Notes under the pieces: generated by a model
The model's input: only the letters and a program-made list of their open reading frames with translations
The model's database searches: none
What the model was told of the DNA's origin: nothing
Part shown: piece by piece, positions 37,691-48,260 of the stretch
How positions within the stretch are numbered: position 1 is the first letter of the stretch
Layout of the letters: every line of letters begins with the position of its first letter
Source: Acinetobacter tandoii DSM 14970 = CIP 107469
GTDB taxonomy: Bacteria > Pseudomonadota > Gammaproteobacteria > Pseudomonadales > Moraxellaceae
Direction: 5' to 3'
Length of the DNA: 64,000 bases
NCBI RefSeq assembly: GCF_000400735.1
Contig: NZ_KE007375.1
Location: 62,001-126,000 of the forward strand
Position numbers and translations under genes: made by a program

Positions 37691-39326
37691 AAGCACGCTC
37701 CTTAAATGGTTGAATGCCAACACGGCGGTAAGTTTCAATAAACTCTTCACCTTCTTGACGTAAATCAAGATAAGTATTCAAAATTTCTTCAATAATGTCA
37801 GGTACAACTTCTGCAGCAAATGATGGCCCTAAGATGTCACCAATTGAAGCATCATGGTCTGCATTACCGCCTAAGGTAATTTGATAGAATTCAGCGCCTT
37901 TTTTATCGACACCTAAAATACCAATATTACCCACGTGGTGATGACCACAAGCATTCATACAACCTGAAATGTTCAAGTCGATATGACCTAAGTTGTAAAC
38001 GGTATCTAGGTCATCAAAACGACGTGAAATTGCTTCAGAAATTGGAATTGATTTCGCATTTGCCAATGAACAGAAGTCTCCGCCTGGGCAGCAAATAATA
38101 TCGGTAATAAAGCCGATATGCGCACGCGCCAAGTCGTGTTGTTCAAGGGTTTGCCACAATTCAAACAAATCTTTTTGCGGTACATCGACCAACGAAATGT
38201 TTTGTTCATGCGTGGTACGTAATTCACCAAAGGTGTATTTGTCTGCAAGGTCTGCAATCAAATTCATTTCTTCAGTGGTCACATCGCCTGGTGCAATACC
38301 TGCGCGCTTCAGCGAAATGGTCACCACTCGGTAACCTGTCACTTTATGTGCATTGGTATTAATGTTGAACCATTGTTTAAACTTAGGATGTTCAGCAAAT
38401 AATGCTGTGAAGTCTTCATCCGCCAATTGTTGGTAGGCAAATGGAGTAAATTCTTCATCTAATTTTGCTAAAGTTTCAGCATCTACTTTTAATGTTTGAA
38501 TTGTGTGAGCAAATTCCGCTTCCACTTTCTCAGCAAACACTGCAGGCGTTAATGCTTTGACTAAAATTTTGATACGAGCTTTATACTTGTTGTCACGGCG
38601 ACCATGTAAGTTATACACACGAAGTACCGCTTCAAGATAAGCAATCAAATCTTCACGTGGCAACCATTCTTTAATGATTGAACCAATGATTGGTGTACGA
38701 CCTAAACCGCCACCGACTTTGATTTTATAACCAATCTCACCTGCCTCATTTTTCACGATATATACACCGATATCGTGGAATGAAGTTGCAGCACGATCGA
38801 CTTCTTCTAAAGCAGACACCGCAATTTTGAACTTACGTGGTAAGAATGCAAATTCTGGGTGGAAGGTTGACCATTGACGAATCAACTCACAAGTTGGGCG
38901 TGGATCTGCAACCTCACCCGCAACTACACCTGCATATTGGTCAGTTGTGGTGTTACGAATACAGTTACCTGAAGTTTGAATCGCATGCATCTGCACAGTT
39001 GCCAATTCGGCAAGCATGTCAGGCACATTTTCAAGTGCAGGCCAGTTAAACTGAATGTTTTGACGTGTTGACACGTGTGCATAACCACGGTCATATTCTT
39101 TCGCCAATTCCGCAACCTTGCGTAACTGCGTAGAGCTCATCAAACCATAAGGAACAGCAATACGTAACATCGGCGCATAGCGTTGTACGTATAAACCATT
39201 TTGGAGACGTAGCGGACGGTATTCATCTTCAGTGAGTTTACCCGCTAAATAACGTTCCGTTTGGTCACGGAACTGTGCAACACGTTCATTGATCAGTTGC
39301 TGATCAAAATCAGTATATAAATACAT
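37683..39326 (-). CDS. cysI: siroheme sulfite (or nitrite) reductase
   Basis: Reduces sulfite to sulfide (six electrons) in cysteine synthesis. 547 aa with two NiR/SiR half-domains. The [4Fe-4S]-siroheme ligands are present: CCPGGDFC and SGCMNACGHHH (C-x5-C ... C-x3-C). HVSTRQNIQFNW and RTTHEQNISL are the two ferredoxin-like signatures. The adjoining DUF934 gene points to sulfite rather than nitrite. Upstream (39327-39566) I see only a promoter-type AT-rich region. Confidence 0.92.
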   Translation of the reverse strand: MYLYTDFDQQLINERVAQFRDQTERYLAGKLTEDEYRPLRLQNGLYVQRYAPMLRIAVPYGLMSSTQLRKVAELAKEYDRGYAHVSTRQNIQFNWPALENVPDMLAELATVQMHAIQTSGNCIRNTTTDQYAGVVAGEVADPRPTCELIRQWSTFHPEFAFLPRKFKIAVSALEEVDRAATSFHDIGVYIVKNEAGEIGYKIKVGGGLGRTPIIGSIIKEWLPREDLIAYLEAVLRVYNLHGRRDNKYKARIKILVKALTPAVFAEKVEAEFAHTIQTLKVDAETLAKLDEEFTPFAYQQLADEDFTALFAEHPKFKQWFNINTNAHKVTGYRVVTISLKRAGIAPGDVTTEEMNLIADLADKYTFGELRTTHEQNISLVDVPQKDLFELWQTLEQHDLARAHIGFITDIICCPGGDFCSLANAKSIPISEAISRRFDDLDTVYNLGHIDLNISGCMNACGHHHVGNIGILGVDKKGAEFYQITLGGNADHDASIGDILGPSFAAEVVPDIIEEILNTYLDLRQEGEEFIETYRRVGIQPFKERAYA

Positions 39327-39566
39327 GGCGTACAGCTAGTAGTTTCATTATAACGGCTCACAGCATAACGATATTTAAACTATCAACAAAACGCGTTTTT
39401 TACATATTTAATAGCGGTTTTATTGATAAGCCTTTTTTGTTTTTCTAAAAGATCGAATCTATAAGGCTTAAGCACGTTTTTAGCTGTTTTGGACTTTGTT
39501 CTTCTATCTATATCTTATTTATTGCTAACGCTATAAATAGAACCGTCATCTTCCAATTCAGTCAGC

Positions 39567-39596
39567 AAAAAGCCTGACGAATCAGGCTTTTTTTAT
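39567..39596 (-). terminator. intrinsic terminator of gcd
   Basis: AAAAAGCCTGA, loop CGAA (TTCG on the minus strand), TCAGGCTTTTT; T-run on both strands, 20 bases past the gcd stop. Confidence 0.92.
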
Positions 39597-39611
39597 AGAA
39601 GATGTAGTGAA

Positions 39612-42002
39612 TTATTGCAAAGCATAGGCGACTAAATAATCTCCCATCTTGGTGCCAAAGGAACCATGCCCACCAGCCATGATCACTACATATTGCTTAC
39701 CATTGCTTTCATAAGTCATAGGAGTTGCCTGACCACCTGCGGGTAAACGCCCTTCCCACAACTGCTCGCCATTGCTGACGTTAAATGCACGAAGATAATT
39801 ATCCTGCGTGCCTGCGACAAACATCACATTCCCTGCGGTTGAAATTGGACCACCCAAACCTGGCACTCCTATTTTTAACGGTGGCAGTTGGAACAATTTC
39901 GGCAAACTGTCACGGATAGTCCCGATCCGCTTTTTCCAAACCACTTGATGGGTTTTTAAATCTACACCCGCCACATAACCCCAAGCTGGTTGCTTACACG
40001 GCAAACCGAGTGGAGATAAGAACGCACTGATTTCCACACCATAAGGCACACCATACATTGGCTGTACCCCTTGTTCAGTCCCTGCACCTTTGGCAGTTTC
40101 TTTACGATTCGGATCTGCGGGAATTAAACGGCTGACAAAAGGCAATCCGATTGGATTCATAACAGCAACTTGACGATCTGCATTCACCGACATGCCACCC
40201 CATTCAAATACCCCTAAATTTCCGGGGAAGACTAAAGTGCCATTTTCAGAAGGTGGGGTGTAAATACCGTCATAATTCAAACGATGGAAATAAACCCGAC
40301 AAATTAACTGATCAAACATGGTCGCCCCCCACATGTCTTTATCTTTTAACTTGTCTTGAGGTGCCAGATTTAAATCAGAAAATGGTTGGGTTGCCGAATA
40401 GTGTTCGCCTTGGGTTTGTGGCCCGTGTTTCACTGTTTGAGGAACTGCGCGCTCGTTTATAGGCACGATCGCTTTGCCTGTACGTCGGTCTAGTACAAAG
40501 ACATTGCCTGTTTTTGTTAACACATAAATCGCTGGAACAGTTTTTCCAGTGGTATCTTGAATATCTGCCAAAGAAGGTTGCGCTGGCACATCCATATCCC
40601 ATAAATCATGATGCGTGGTTTGAAAATGCCAAACCAACTTGCCTGTACTGGCATTAATGGCCAACATCGAATTGGCATAACGCTCTTTTAACTCAGTACG
40701 ATCTCCACCCCAAATATCGGGGGTTCCCACTCCTGTTGGTACATATACGATATCTAATTTAGAGTCATAAGCTAAAGGCGCCCAAGCATTCGGCGAGTTA
40801 TGCACAAAAGTGGTACTTTCATTCGGCATGGCATTTGGATTTTGTGCCCCTGTATCAAAAACCCAAAGTAATTCACCTGTATTCACATCATAGCCACGAA
40901 TGACGCCAGAAGGTTCTTTGGAAGAGTAGTTATCGGTCACTGAACCTGCAATAACCACCGTTGTACCCGAAATAACCCCTGGTGATGTTGGGTTATAGCC
41001 CCCTGGATAGGCATAAGGCATAAATTTTTGTAAATTTACTTCGCCTTGCTCACCAAAATCTGAGCAGACTTTGCCTGTATCGGCATTCACAGCCACCAAG
41101 CGTCCATCATTGACTGGAACAATCACCTTACGTGGGCATTCAGCAGAAACCGATTTTCGATTTTGCAAGCTGGTCGCAAACTCGGTTGTATTATTGGCAT
41201 CGTAATACATTACCCCACGACAAGTGAGATGCTGAAAGGTATGGTCGGCTTTCAGTTTTGGGTCAAAACGCCATTTTTCCTTGCCCGTTGCTGGGTCTAA
41301 GGCAATTAACCATTGGTGGGTAGTACACATATATAAGTTATTACCCACTTTAATCGGTGTCACCTGATTGGTGGTTTCTCCCGAATCTTTATCTGTTTTG
41401 ACATCACCTGTGCGGAATGTCCAAGCCACTTTCAGATTTTTAACATTTTGATCATTAATCTGTGTCAAAGGTGAATAGCGTACCCCGCCCTGAGTACGTC
41501 CATAAGCAGGCCAATCTTGTTCTGCCACCCCATCAATGGCTTGAGCCGATGCAGGTTGTGGTTGTTGAATGACGCCATTAATTTCTTGGGGATCATTAAA
41601 AATGGCATAGACCATAACTGCAATAGCAATCAACAACGTACCCGAAAGTGCAATTTTGCTGCCTTGGACTTGACTCATATTGCGAGTGATTGCAGGAATG
41701 AGTAACCATAAACCCAATACCCCCAAAATATCCAGACGGGGTGCGAGAGCCCAAAAATCAGTTCCGACCTCCCATACACTCCACACTATGGTCGCCAGCA
41801 TCAAGAAACTGTACAGCCATAAAGAGGAACCTTGACTCTTTTTAAGTAAAAAAGCTGATGCCAAAATTAGCAGACCAGCAATCACATAATAGATTGAACC
41901 ACCGAGTAGAATGAGCCATACACCCCCAATCAATAGATAGGCAGCAATCAAAAGCATCACAATAACGGTAAAGGTTCGCATCGTATTTGATGGGTTACTC
42001 AT
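39612..42002 (-). CDS. gcd: membrane-bound PQQ-dependent glucose dehydrogenase
   Basis: Oxidises D-glucose to gluconolactone in the periplasm and passes electrons to ubiquinone. 796 aa from ATG 42002, set by GAGGTG six bases upstream; the in-frame ATG at 42047 is less likely. Five N-terminal membrane helices (about 10-150) precede an eight-bladed quinoprotein propeller: DWPAYGRTQGGVRYSPLTQIN, NPNAMPNESTTFVHNSPNAW, HHDLWDMDVPAQPSL and GGHGSFGTKMGDYLVAYAL at the end. Lies next to an OprB-type porin, suggesting joint glucose use. The quinate/shikimate branch is an alternative but glucose type fits better. Confidence 0.9.
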   Translation of the reverse strand: MSNPSNTMRTFTVIVMLLIAAYLLIGGVWLILLGGSIYYVIAGLLILASAFLLKKSQGSSLWLYSFLMLATIVWSVWEVGTDFWALAPRLDILGVLGLWLLIPAITRNMSQVQGSKIALSGTLLIAIAVMVYAIFNDPQEINGVIQQPQPASAQAIDGVAEQDWPAYGRTQGGVRYSPLTQINDQNVKNLKVAWTFRTGDVKTDKDSGETTNQVTPIKVGNNLYMCTTHQWLIALDPATGKEKWRFDPKLKADHTFQHLTCRGVMYYDANNTTEFATSLQNRKSVSAECPRKVIVPVNDGRLVAVNADTGKVCSDFGEQGEVNLQKFMPYAYPGGYNPTSPGVISGTTVVIAGSVTDNYSSKEPSGVIRGYDVNTGELLWVFDTGAQNPNAMPNESTTFVHNSPNAWAPLAYDSKLDIVYVPTGVGTPDIWGGDRTELKERYANSMLAINASTGKLVWHFQTTHHDLWDMDVPAQPSLADIQDTTGKTVPAIYVLTKTGNVFVLDRRTGKAIVPINERAVPQTVKHGPQTQGEHYSATQPFSDLNLAPQDKLKDKDMWGATMFDQLICRVYFHRLNYDGIYTPPSENGTLVFPGNLGVFEWGGMSVNADRQVAVMNPIGLPFVSRLIPADPNRKETAKGAGTEQGVQPMYGVPYGVEISAFLSPLGLPCKQPAWGYVAGVDLKTHQVVWKKRIGTIRDSLPKLFQLPPLKIGVPGLGGPISTAGNVMFVAGTQDNYLRAFNVSNGEQLWEGRLPAGGQATPMTYESNGKQYVVIMAGGHGSFGTKMGDYLVAYALQ

Positions 42003-42131
42003 TCCATTCACCTCATTCACTTTATTATTTATCGTTAACTCAGCCACACACTGGATTATTTTGTCGTTTGTTTCGCTATTCTTATTCGTATTTAAATCAT
42101 TGATCTAGGAAAGATGGTTTCTATGACACCG

Positions 42132-43373
42132 TTAAAATGCGGTTTGAAACTTAATCCCGCCGACCCAAACATTTTCGCCATTTTTATCCGCACCCACATG
42201 TCGAATATATTGAAGATTCGGACGAATCGTTAACCAATTGGTGGCATGTAAACCGTAATACAGCTCGGTGTTATATTCTTCATCCTGCCCCGTATTTAAA
42301 TCATCATTGAGATGGATTCGGGCAAATCCCAAGGCAATTTCATCTTTCGGGCGCATATCTAACACACCTGTATAGATCACACCAATATTTTGCATATTGT
42401 CGACAGTGTTGGTTTTGTCATCGTGCACAGTCAGGTTTATAAACCCTGTAAGTCCGCGATGCGGATCTTGAGCGTGTTGCAGCAATTGTTGTTTTGCGAC
42501 AACCCACATACCTTGCTTATGAGAGGTCGTGTTAGGATTTTGAATTTCGACTGCATCCTCACTACTGTAATAATAGCCCAGTCGATATTCACCTGTTTTG
42601 CCTTGCATACCAACTTTCGGCTGCCAAACCAGCTCTATGGGGACAATGACACCATCGGAACCCGAGGTACTTAAATTAAAACCCTGACTACGCTTTAAAT
42701 TCTCAGGATTATATTCATATACTCCAATTTGGCTAAAGAGCTCAGGGGAAACTTGATATTTCAGTCTGGCAGCCCATTGACTCACAGGCCAATTAAACCA
42801 TTGATCGCCCACCCAATTGCCAACTTGAGAACCACATAAGGCTAAATTCTGAAAGTCACAATCGAAACTATTAAAATCTTCCCCTTCGCCAAAGCGCCCG
42901 ACTTTTATATCTAGTTTTTGATTTATAAATTGCTTTTTAATCCAGAGATTGGTCAAGCGCCACGTTTGTCCACGCCCCCAGACCTCTTGGGTTGAACTTA
43001 AATGCCCATCCAAGGCATCCGACGTTTGTGATAAAGAATGTCCATTCCGTTCAGTAATAATGATTTGTGCTTCGGTGTCTTGCCAGCCCAGTATTTTATC
43101 TAAATCAAAATGACTGCCCAATACGAACTGATCGGCATATTCAGTCCCGTGGCTCGAATGCGTTTTGGCATCCAGTAAAGTGGCCATTTCTCCTGTATAA
43201 CCCAAGTTAAAGCTATACCCTTGAGTTTGTAATGCAGTTCGAGTGCCCTGCCAATCTCCCAACATCCAAGGGCTGTCTACGGCAAAGGCTGATTGCGCAT
43301 GAGTTCCAGAATTGATGCTCAAGCCCATTAAACACAATGTGAACCATTTCCTTGAGATTCGGAGTTTTTGCAT
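42132..43373 (-). CDS. oprB: carbohydrate porin, OprB family
   Basis: 413 aa outer-membrane barrel with a signal peptide (about 1-26, LCLMGLSINSGTHAQ). N-terminal SPWMLGDWQGTRTALQTQGYSFNLGYTGEMA is the standard OprB opening, and C-terminal LRPNLQYIRHVG...VGGIKFQTAF ends in Phe, as expected for outer-membrane insertion. Same strand as gcd, 129 bases upstream of it, so a glucose-uptake and oxidation pair is likely. Substrate is inferred from the neighbour. Confidence 0.9.
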   Translation of the reverse strand: MQKLRISRKWFTLCLMGLSINSGTHAQSAFAVDSPWMLGDWQGTRTALQTQGYSFNLGYTGEMATLLDAKTHSSHGTEYADQFVLGSHFDLDKILGWQDTEAQIIITERNGHSLSQTSDALDGHLSSTQEVWGRGQTWRLTNLWIKKQFINQKLDIKVGRFGEGEDFNSFDCDFQNLALCGSQVGNWVGDQWFNWPVSQWAARLKYQVSPELFSQIGVYEYNPENLKRSQGFNLSTSGSDGVIVPIELVWQPKVGMQGKTGEYRLGYYYSSEDAVEIQNPNTTSHKQGMWVVAKQQLLQHAQDPHRGLTGFINLTVHDDKTNTVDNMQNIGVIYTGVLDMRPKDEIALGFARIHLNDDLNTGQDEEYNTELYYGLHATNWLTIRPNLQYIRHVGADKNGENVWVGGIKFQTAF

Positions 43374-43485
43374 ACATGCAACCTTTTATAATTATGTAAT
43401 GCATATTTAGGTTACGCCTGTTTTTTGTGGTTAAAATATAATCTTTTTGTCGTTTTTTGTTAAGCTATTAAAATAGCTTGATTTT

Positions 43486-43516
43486 ATAAAAAGTACAGGC
43501 TACCAAGTGCCTGTAC
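43486..43516 (-). terminator. intrinsic terminator of the CaiB-type gene
   Basis: On the minus strand: GTACAGGC, loop ACTTGGTA, GCCTGTAC, then TTTTTA. The stem spans the stop codon of the CoA-transferase gene (43500-43502). Confidence 0.85.
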
Positions 43517-44618
43517 CTAATGCCTGTCCTATAAAATCATAGCGCATTGCTGAACGAGAAAATTTGATTGGACATGTCAACTGCGCTTGAGTCTCTGTGG
43601 AATGTTCATGCAGTGGAACATGGGCTACCCAATGCCGTTGTTGCGCCAAATCTGAATGCAAAGCTTCATCTAACGTTAAAACAGGTTCTACACAGACATC
43701 TTGAGCCGAAAACAGTTGCTGCCACTCTAACAATGAGCGGGTTTTAATTTTTTCCTGTAGAGCGTGCTTAAGCTCAACACGATCTTCCGCAAGGAGCGAA
43801 GTTCCTTTCTCTAATAAAAGTGGCAACTCTAACAACTGAGCCAAACCCGACATAAATTGTGGCTCTAAACTGCCAATTGACAGATAACGTCCATCTTGCG
43901 TTTCATAGTAATCATAAAAGCTAGCGCCATTCAGTATTCCAGATTCTGGCTCTTGTGTGATATTTCCTGCCAATGCGGCGGCAGCGGCCATACTATTTAA
44001 CGCTACCGCACAATCGGTCATGGAAATATCAATATATTGTCCTTTTCCACTCTGATGACGCTCAATCACAGCCGTTAAAATGCCGATCACGGCATGTAAA
44101 GAACCCCCTGCAATATCTGCAACTTGAATACCTAATGGCGGTGGTCCACTCTGAGTACGACCACTATGCCCCGCAATTCCCGATAAAGCTAAATAGTTAA
44201 TGTCATGCCCCGCCTTATCTTTATAACTCCCTGTTTGGCCATAGCCAGTAATGGAACAATAAATCAGTCGCGGATTAATTTCTGCTAAAGTGGCATAGTC
44301 CAATCCCAGTCGTTGCATGACACCCGGGCGAAATTGCTCTACGACTATATCGTATTGGCTAATCTTTTCCTTAATCGTTGCAATGTTCTGTGGATCTTTT
44401 AAATCCAGAGCCACGGATTGTTTATTGCGATTCAAATAAAGATGTGCGGTCGCCTGTCCATGTGCATAAGGTGGAAAAAGACGAATCAAGTCGGGTCGTG
44501 TTGGAGATTCCACATGAGTCACTTCCGCACCCATATCTGCTAAATATAAAGTGGCAAATGGACCGGGTAACAATGTTGAAAAATCCAGTACTTTCAATCC
44601 CTGTAAAGCATGTTGCAT
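43500..44618 (-). CDS. CaiB/BaiF family CoA-transferase
   Basis: 372 aa from ATG 44618 (MQHALQGLKVLDFS); an ATG at 44651 adds 11 residues. Family III CoA-transferase or alpha-methylacyl-CoA racemase-type. LPGPFATLYLADMGAEVTHVESP, NRNKQSVALDLKDP and the region with GHDINYLALSGIAG (His and catalytic Asp of the racemase branch) are present. The latter hints at acyl-CoA racemase activity rather than carnitine transfer. Divergent from an AraC regulator that may control it. Confidence 0.87.
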   Translation of the reverse strand: MQHALQGLKVLDFSTLLPGPFATLYLADMGAEVTHVESPTRPDLIRLFPPYAHGQATAHLYLNRNKQSVALDLKDPQNIATIKEKISQYDIVVEQFRPGVMQRLGLDYATLAEINPRLIYCSITGYGQTGSYKDKAGHDINYLALSGIAGHSGRTQSGPPPLGIQVADIAGGSLHAVIGILTAVIERHQSGKGQYIDISMTDCAVALNSMAAAAALAGNITQEPESGILNGASFYDYYETQDGRYLSIGSLEPQFMSGLAQLLELPLLLEKGTSLLAEDRVELKHALQEKIKTRSLLEWQQLFSAQDVCVEPVLTLDEALHSDLAQQRHWVAHVPLHEHSTETQAQLTCPIKFSRSAMRYDFIGQALGTGTW

Positions 44619-44828
44619 GTTATTTTTACTCTTGAACTCTTGTATTTTCATGTATCTTAGAAATATAAAATCAACAAAACAATGTCATGTTCAGCCATTT
44701 ACCTTGATCATTTCGGCAATTTACCATGTAGAAAGGCAAATTTCCCTATTGTAAATTGCCTATAAAAACTTTTTTAGCGTCATTTAGGTCATACGCAAGT
44801 GAATACAAAAGAGACTGAAGGATTTAAC

Positions 44829-45839
44829 ATGAGCCGCGATACAATTAGTATCCACTTTGTCAATGCGGCTTTGACTGGCGTAAAACGCCTCGGCATGGAT
44901 GTCGAAACCTTACTTTCGCACGTCGGAATTGAAGCCGAACTGCTACGTCAGCCTAAAGCTCGAATTTCTCCAGAACAATACACACGTTTTGTGAAAATGT
45001 TATGGATGGTGACTCAGGATGAACATATAGGTTTTGATACTCAGCCGCGTCGTTTGGGTACGTTTGCCATTATGTGCCAACTGATCATCCATGCGAAAAC
45101 CTTAGGTGATGCGCTCGAACTATCAACTCAGTTTTATAAATTGTTTGGTGATGAATGGTGTGTTTCGCTCGAACGTGATAAGCATGAAGCTCGCTTAGTC
45201 CCACTCATTCCAACTGAGATGGATCCAAATCATTTCATTACCGAAAGTATGTTGATGATTTGGCATGGCTTGGCATCTTGGCTTATTGAACGTCGCCTCC
45301 CTTTAGAGCGCGTACATTTTGGTTACCCGCGCCCTGCCCATGCAGATGAATATGATGCCCTGTTTTTCGCACCCGTGATGCAATTTGACATGCCACGTAC
45401 TGAAATCACCTTTGCGGCGGATTATTTAGATTTACCAATTCGTCAAAATGAAGAAACCTTAGAAGAATTCTTAAAAGCAGCGCCTGCACAGCTATTGGTT
45501 AAATTTAAAAACACCAATTCTCTCACCTCTCGTATTCGTGAAGTGTTGAAGAGTCAAATTGGTGAAGAAATGCCAACGCTGAATGATGTAGCATCAATGT
45601 TATATCTTTCACCGCAAACTTTACGTCGTCGTTTGGCTGCGGAAGGTAAAAGCTATCAAGGTGTGAAGGATGCGCTACGTCGTGATGCTGCAATTCACTT
45701 ACTCCTCAATCCAAACCTCACATTGGAAGATGTTGCACAACAGGTTGGTTTCAGTGAAACCAGCACATTCCATCGTGCATTTAAGAAATGGACAGGCGTA
45801 ACCCCAGGGTTATACCGTCAATTACATGGTTACCTTTAA
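44829..45839 (+). CDS. AraC family transcriptional regulator
   Basis: 336 aa from ATG 44829, selected because GAAGGA lies six bases upstream; an earlier start at 44799 adds ten residues. The N-terminal half is the Arabinose_bd (OruR/ArgR-type) domain. The C-terminal two helix-turn-helix units are at about 235-335: LNDVASMLYLSPQTLRRRL and EDVAQQVGFSETSTFHRAFKKWTGVTPGLYR. It probably controls the divergent CoA-transferase gene or the beta-oxidation operon downstream. The effector is unknown. Confidence 0.9.
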   Translation: MSRDTISIHFVNAALTGVKRLGMDVETLLSHVGIEAELLRQPKARISPEQYTRFVKMLWMVTQDEHIGFDTQPRRLGTFAIMCQLIIHAKTLGDALELSTQFYKLFGDEWCVSLERDKHEARLVPLIPTEMDPNHFITESMLMIWHGLASWLIERRLPLERVHFGYPRPAHADEYDALFFAPVMQFDMPRTEITFAADYLDLPIRQNEETLEEFLKAAPAQLLVKFKNTNSLTSRIREVLKSQIGEEMPTLNDVASMLYLSPQTLRRRLAAEGKSYQGVKDALRRDAAIHLLLNPNLTLEDVAQQVGFSETSTFHRAFKKWTGVTPGLYRQLHGYL

Positions 45840-45851
45840 ACCATAATTATT

Positions 45852-45890
45852 GAATAGACAGTTTTAATATGAAGCTGTCTATTCTTTACC
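45852..45890 (+). terminator. probable terminator of the AraC gene
   Basis: GAATAGACAG, 13-base loop, CTGTCTATTC, followed by TTTAC. The stem is perfect, the T-run short; the 3' arm overlaps the stop of the convergent NUDIX gene. Confidence 0.6.
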
Positions 45891-46307
45891 TAACCACTGT
45901 GCTATGCCCTTGGGATAGACAGGATACTGACCTGAGACCAATAAGTGTGTATTAACCCACTCAGCGATATAAGTTGAACCATTTGTCTCGCACCCCTTTA
46001 TTTCTACTTGGCTATACAAAGTTTTATCAAAAAATTCAGCCTCATAAACAAAAACGATTTCATGCCCTGCTTGAGCATCAAAAGTAAATAAATTTTCAAG
46101 AACACCTAACAGTTTTGTATGAATAATCTGCTGATTTATTTCCTCTAAAACTTCTCGTTTAACTGCTTCTAAGGAAGTTTCTCCAAATTCAATAGTGCCT
46201 CCTATCGGCCTAAAATAATTTTCATTTTTGCTGGGGTCATGTCCATGAGAAAGCAGAACTTTATCTTGATATCGAAAAATACAAAGTGCCTTTGCTGGAA
46301 TATGCAT
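45879..46307 (-). CDS. NUDIX hydrolase
   Basis: A 142-aa pyrophosphohydrolase of nucleoside-diphosphate-linked compounds. The Nudix box reads GGTIEFGETSLEAVKREVLEEI: G-x5-E-x7-RE-x2-EE is complete, but the following Gly position is Gln, a mild deviation. The substrate is unknown. Two bases separate it from the upstream P-loop kinase-like gene, so the two form an operon. Confidence 0.9.
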   Translation of the reverse strand: MHIPAKALCIFRYQDKVLLSHGHDPSKNENYFRPIGGTIEFGETSLEAVKREVLEEINQQIIHTKLLGVLENLFTFDAQAGHEIVFVYEAEFFDKTLYSQVEIKGCETNGSTYIAEWVNTHLLVSGQYPVYPKGIAQWLGKE

Positions 46308-46309
46308 CG

Positions 46310-46849
46310 TTAAACGCTCTTAATTTTCTGTAAAAATTCTGCGGCTTGTTTCGGTGAAGTTAGACGAATAAATTGAATATGTTGATAAGCGGGATTCTGC
46401 ATCATCATTTGATATTTTCTTTTATTTCTAGGATATTGCTGAATCAGCCAAATAAAAATCGATTGTTTAGAAAACAATAGCTTTAAACTCTCTCGATTAT
46501 TAGAGTTTTTCCATAATTTTCTTTGGCTCATAAGATTGAATAAACTCCGTTTCGTTAAGTGAAAAAAATTTCTAGAAAAGGAGTAATCCAACCAAACTAT
46601 GGTATCTATTTTCACCAATTTCAACGACATAGTACGAGTATAATTACCATCTAATACCCAACCACTCGCAGTACTATCCATTTTGTTTTTTAATTTTTCG
46701 AAAAACACCTCATCCGTTGGCTCTTGCCAATTATCGAGCCAAAATAAATCATCCATTTCAATATAAGCTAAATCTAATTTCTGTGCTAACTGTCGGGCAA
46801 ACTTCGATTTTCCTGAGCCAGTCGTACCAATAATATTAATAAATTTCAT
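46310..46849 (-). CDS. P-loop kinase-like protein (FlaR/adenylate kinase-like)
   Basis: 179 aa. Walker A is GTTGSGKSKFA at about 8-18. IEMDDLFWLDNW and WVLDGNYTRT resemble the topology modulation protein FlaR, a small family related to adenylate and shikimate kinases with no proven substrate. The C-terminal half is rich in Lys, Asn and Gln. It is first of a two-gene unit with the NUDIX gene; both handle nucleotides, but a shared pathway is inference. Confidence 0.82.
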   Translation of the reverse strand: MKFINIIGTTGSGKSKFARQLAQKLDLAYIEMDDLFWLDNWQEPTDEVFFEKLKNKMDSTASGWVLDGNYTRTMSLKLVKIDTIVWLDYSFSRNFFHLTKRSLFNLMSQRKLWKNSNNRESLKLLFSKQSIFIWLIQQYPRNKRKYQMMMQNPAYQHIQFIRLTSPKQAAEFLQKIKSV

Positions 46850-47036
46850 TTAAATAGATTATTTTTTATGGTTGCATAGTTTACTGATCAAGCTCCACCT
46901 TGATCAAGTTCATATTTCCACACATCAATTGACCAAAATGATCATGCTGCCTATGCCAGTCTAGTCATTGCACTCGCTATTAAAACCAGTACACTCAAAA
47001 CACAAATAAATTTTAAGCAATAAAAAAGGAACTGTT

Positions 47037-48242
47037 ATGAGCGAGGCTTATATTATTGATGCCATTCGCACCCCACGCGGAAAAGGAAAAAAAGACGGCT
47101 CTCTTTATGAAGTAAAACCAATTACCTTACTCACCACTTTATTAAATGAATTACAGCAGCGCCATCAACTCGATACATCGAAAGTCGACGACATTGTTTT
47201 GGGCTGCGTAACGCCTATTGGTGATCAAGGCGGTGACATTGCCAAAACCGCAGCGATTGCAGCTGGCTGGAATGATGATGTTGCTGGAGTTCAAATCAAT
47301 CGTTTTTGTGCTTCAGGCTTAGAAGCAGTCAACATGGCAGCAATGAAAGTTCGTTCTGGTTGGGAAGATTTAGTGGTTGCTGGTGGCGTTGAATCAATGT
47401 CACGCATTCCAATGGGTTCTGATGGCGGGCCGTGGGCTTTAGACCCAGAAACAAACCTTAAGTCATCATTTGTCCCACAAGGTATTGGGGCCGACCTCAT
47501 TGCAACCTTAGATGGCTATAGCCGTGAAGATGTTGATAATTTCGCTGTAAAATCACAGCAAAAAGCGGCGACGGCTCAATCAAATGGTTATTTCGACCAA
47601 TCAGTCGTACCAGTCAAAGATCACGCAGGTGTGGTGATTTTAGAGAAAGATGAATTTATTAAAGGCAATACCACACTCGAAGGCCTAGCAAAGCTCAACC
47701 CAAGTTTTGAAATGATGGGCCAAATGGGCTTTGATGCAGTCGCTTTACAAAAATATCCAGAAGCACAAAAAATCACTCATGTTCACCATGCGGGTAACTC
47801 ATCAGGCATTGTCGATGGAGCAGCTCTCGTTTTACTGGCTTCGGAAAAAGCAGTGAAAGAACAAAATTTAAAACCACGCGCTAAAGTTTTGGCGACTGCA
47901 TTAGTCGGTACTGACCCAACCATTATGCTGACTGGCCCTGCGCCTGCCGCACGTAAAGCCTTGGAAAAAGCTGGCCTCACGATTGATGATATTGACCTAT
48001 TTGAAGTCAATGAAGCATTCGCGGCTGTCGTGATGCGTTTTATTAATGAGCTCAACGTCCCTGCTGAAAAAGTCAACGTAAATGGCGGTGCGATTGCTTT
48101 AGGCCATCCGCTAGGAGCAACAGGTGCCATGATTTTGGGCACACTACTTGATGAGCTTGAACGACAAGATAAAAAGCGTGGTTTAGCGACGCTCTGTGTT
48201 GGCGGTGGGATGGGTATTGCCACCATTATTGAACGCGTATAA
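47037..48242 (+). CDS. acetyl-CoA C-acyltransferase (beta-oxidation thiolase)
   Basis: 401 aa. Active site Cys in [25 protein letters not shown], His in [16 protein letters not shown] and Cys in [14 protein letters not shown]. It catalyses the last step of fatty-acid beta-oxidation, thiolysis of 3-ketoacyl-CoA. Followed after 18 bases by a FadB/FadJ-like multifunctional enzyme, its natural partner. Shine-Dalgarno AAGGAAC lies just before the start. The order is beta-subunit first, alpha second. Confidence 0.93.
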   Translation: MSEAYIIDAIRTPRGKGKKDGSLYEVKPITLLTTLLNELQQRHQLDTSKVDDIVLGCVTPIGDQGGDIAKTAAIAAGWNDDVAGVQINRFCASGLEAVNMAAMKVRSGWEDLVVAGGVESMSRIPMGSDGGPWALDPETNLKSSFVPQGIGADLIATLDGYSREDVDNFAVKSQQKAATAQSNGYFDQSVVPVKDHAGVVILEKDEFIKGNTTLEGLAKLNPSFEMMGQMGFDAVALQKYPEAQKITHVHHAGNSSGIVDGAALVLLASEKAVKEQNLKPRAKVLATALVGTDPTIMLTGPAPAARKALEKAGLTIDDIDLFEVNEAFAAVVMRFINELNVPAEKVNVNGGAIALGHPLGATGAMILGTLLDELERQDKKRGLATLCVGGGMGIATIIERV

Positions 48243-48260
48243 AAATTAGGGATATAAAAG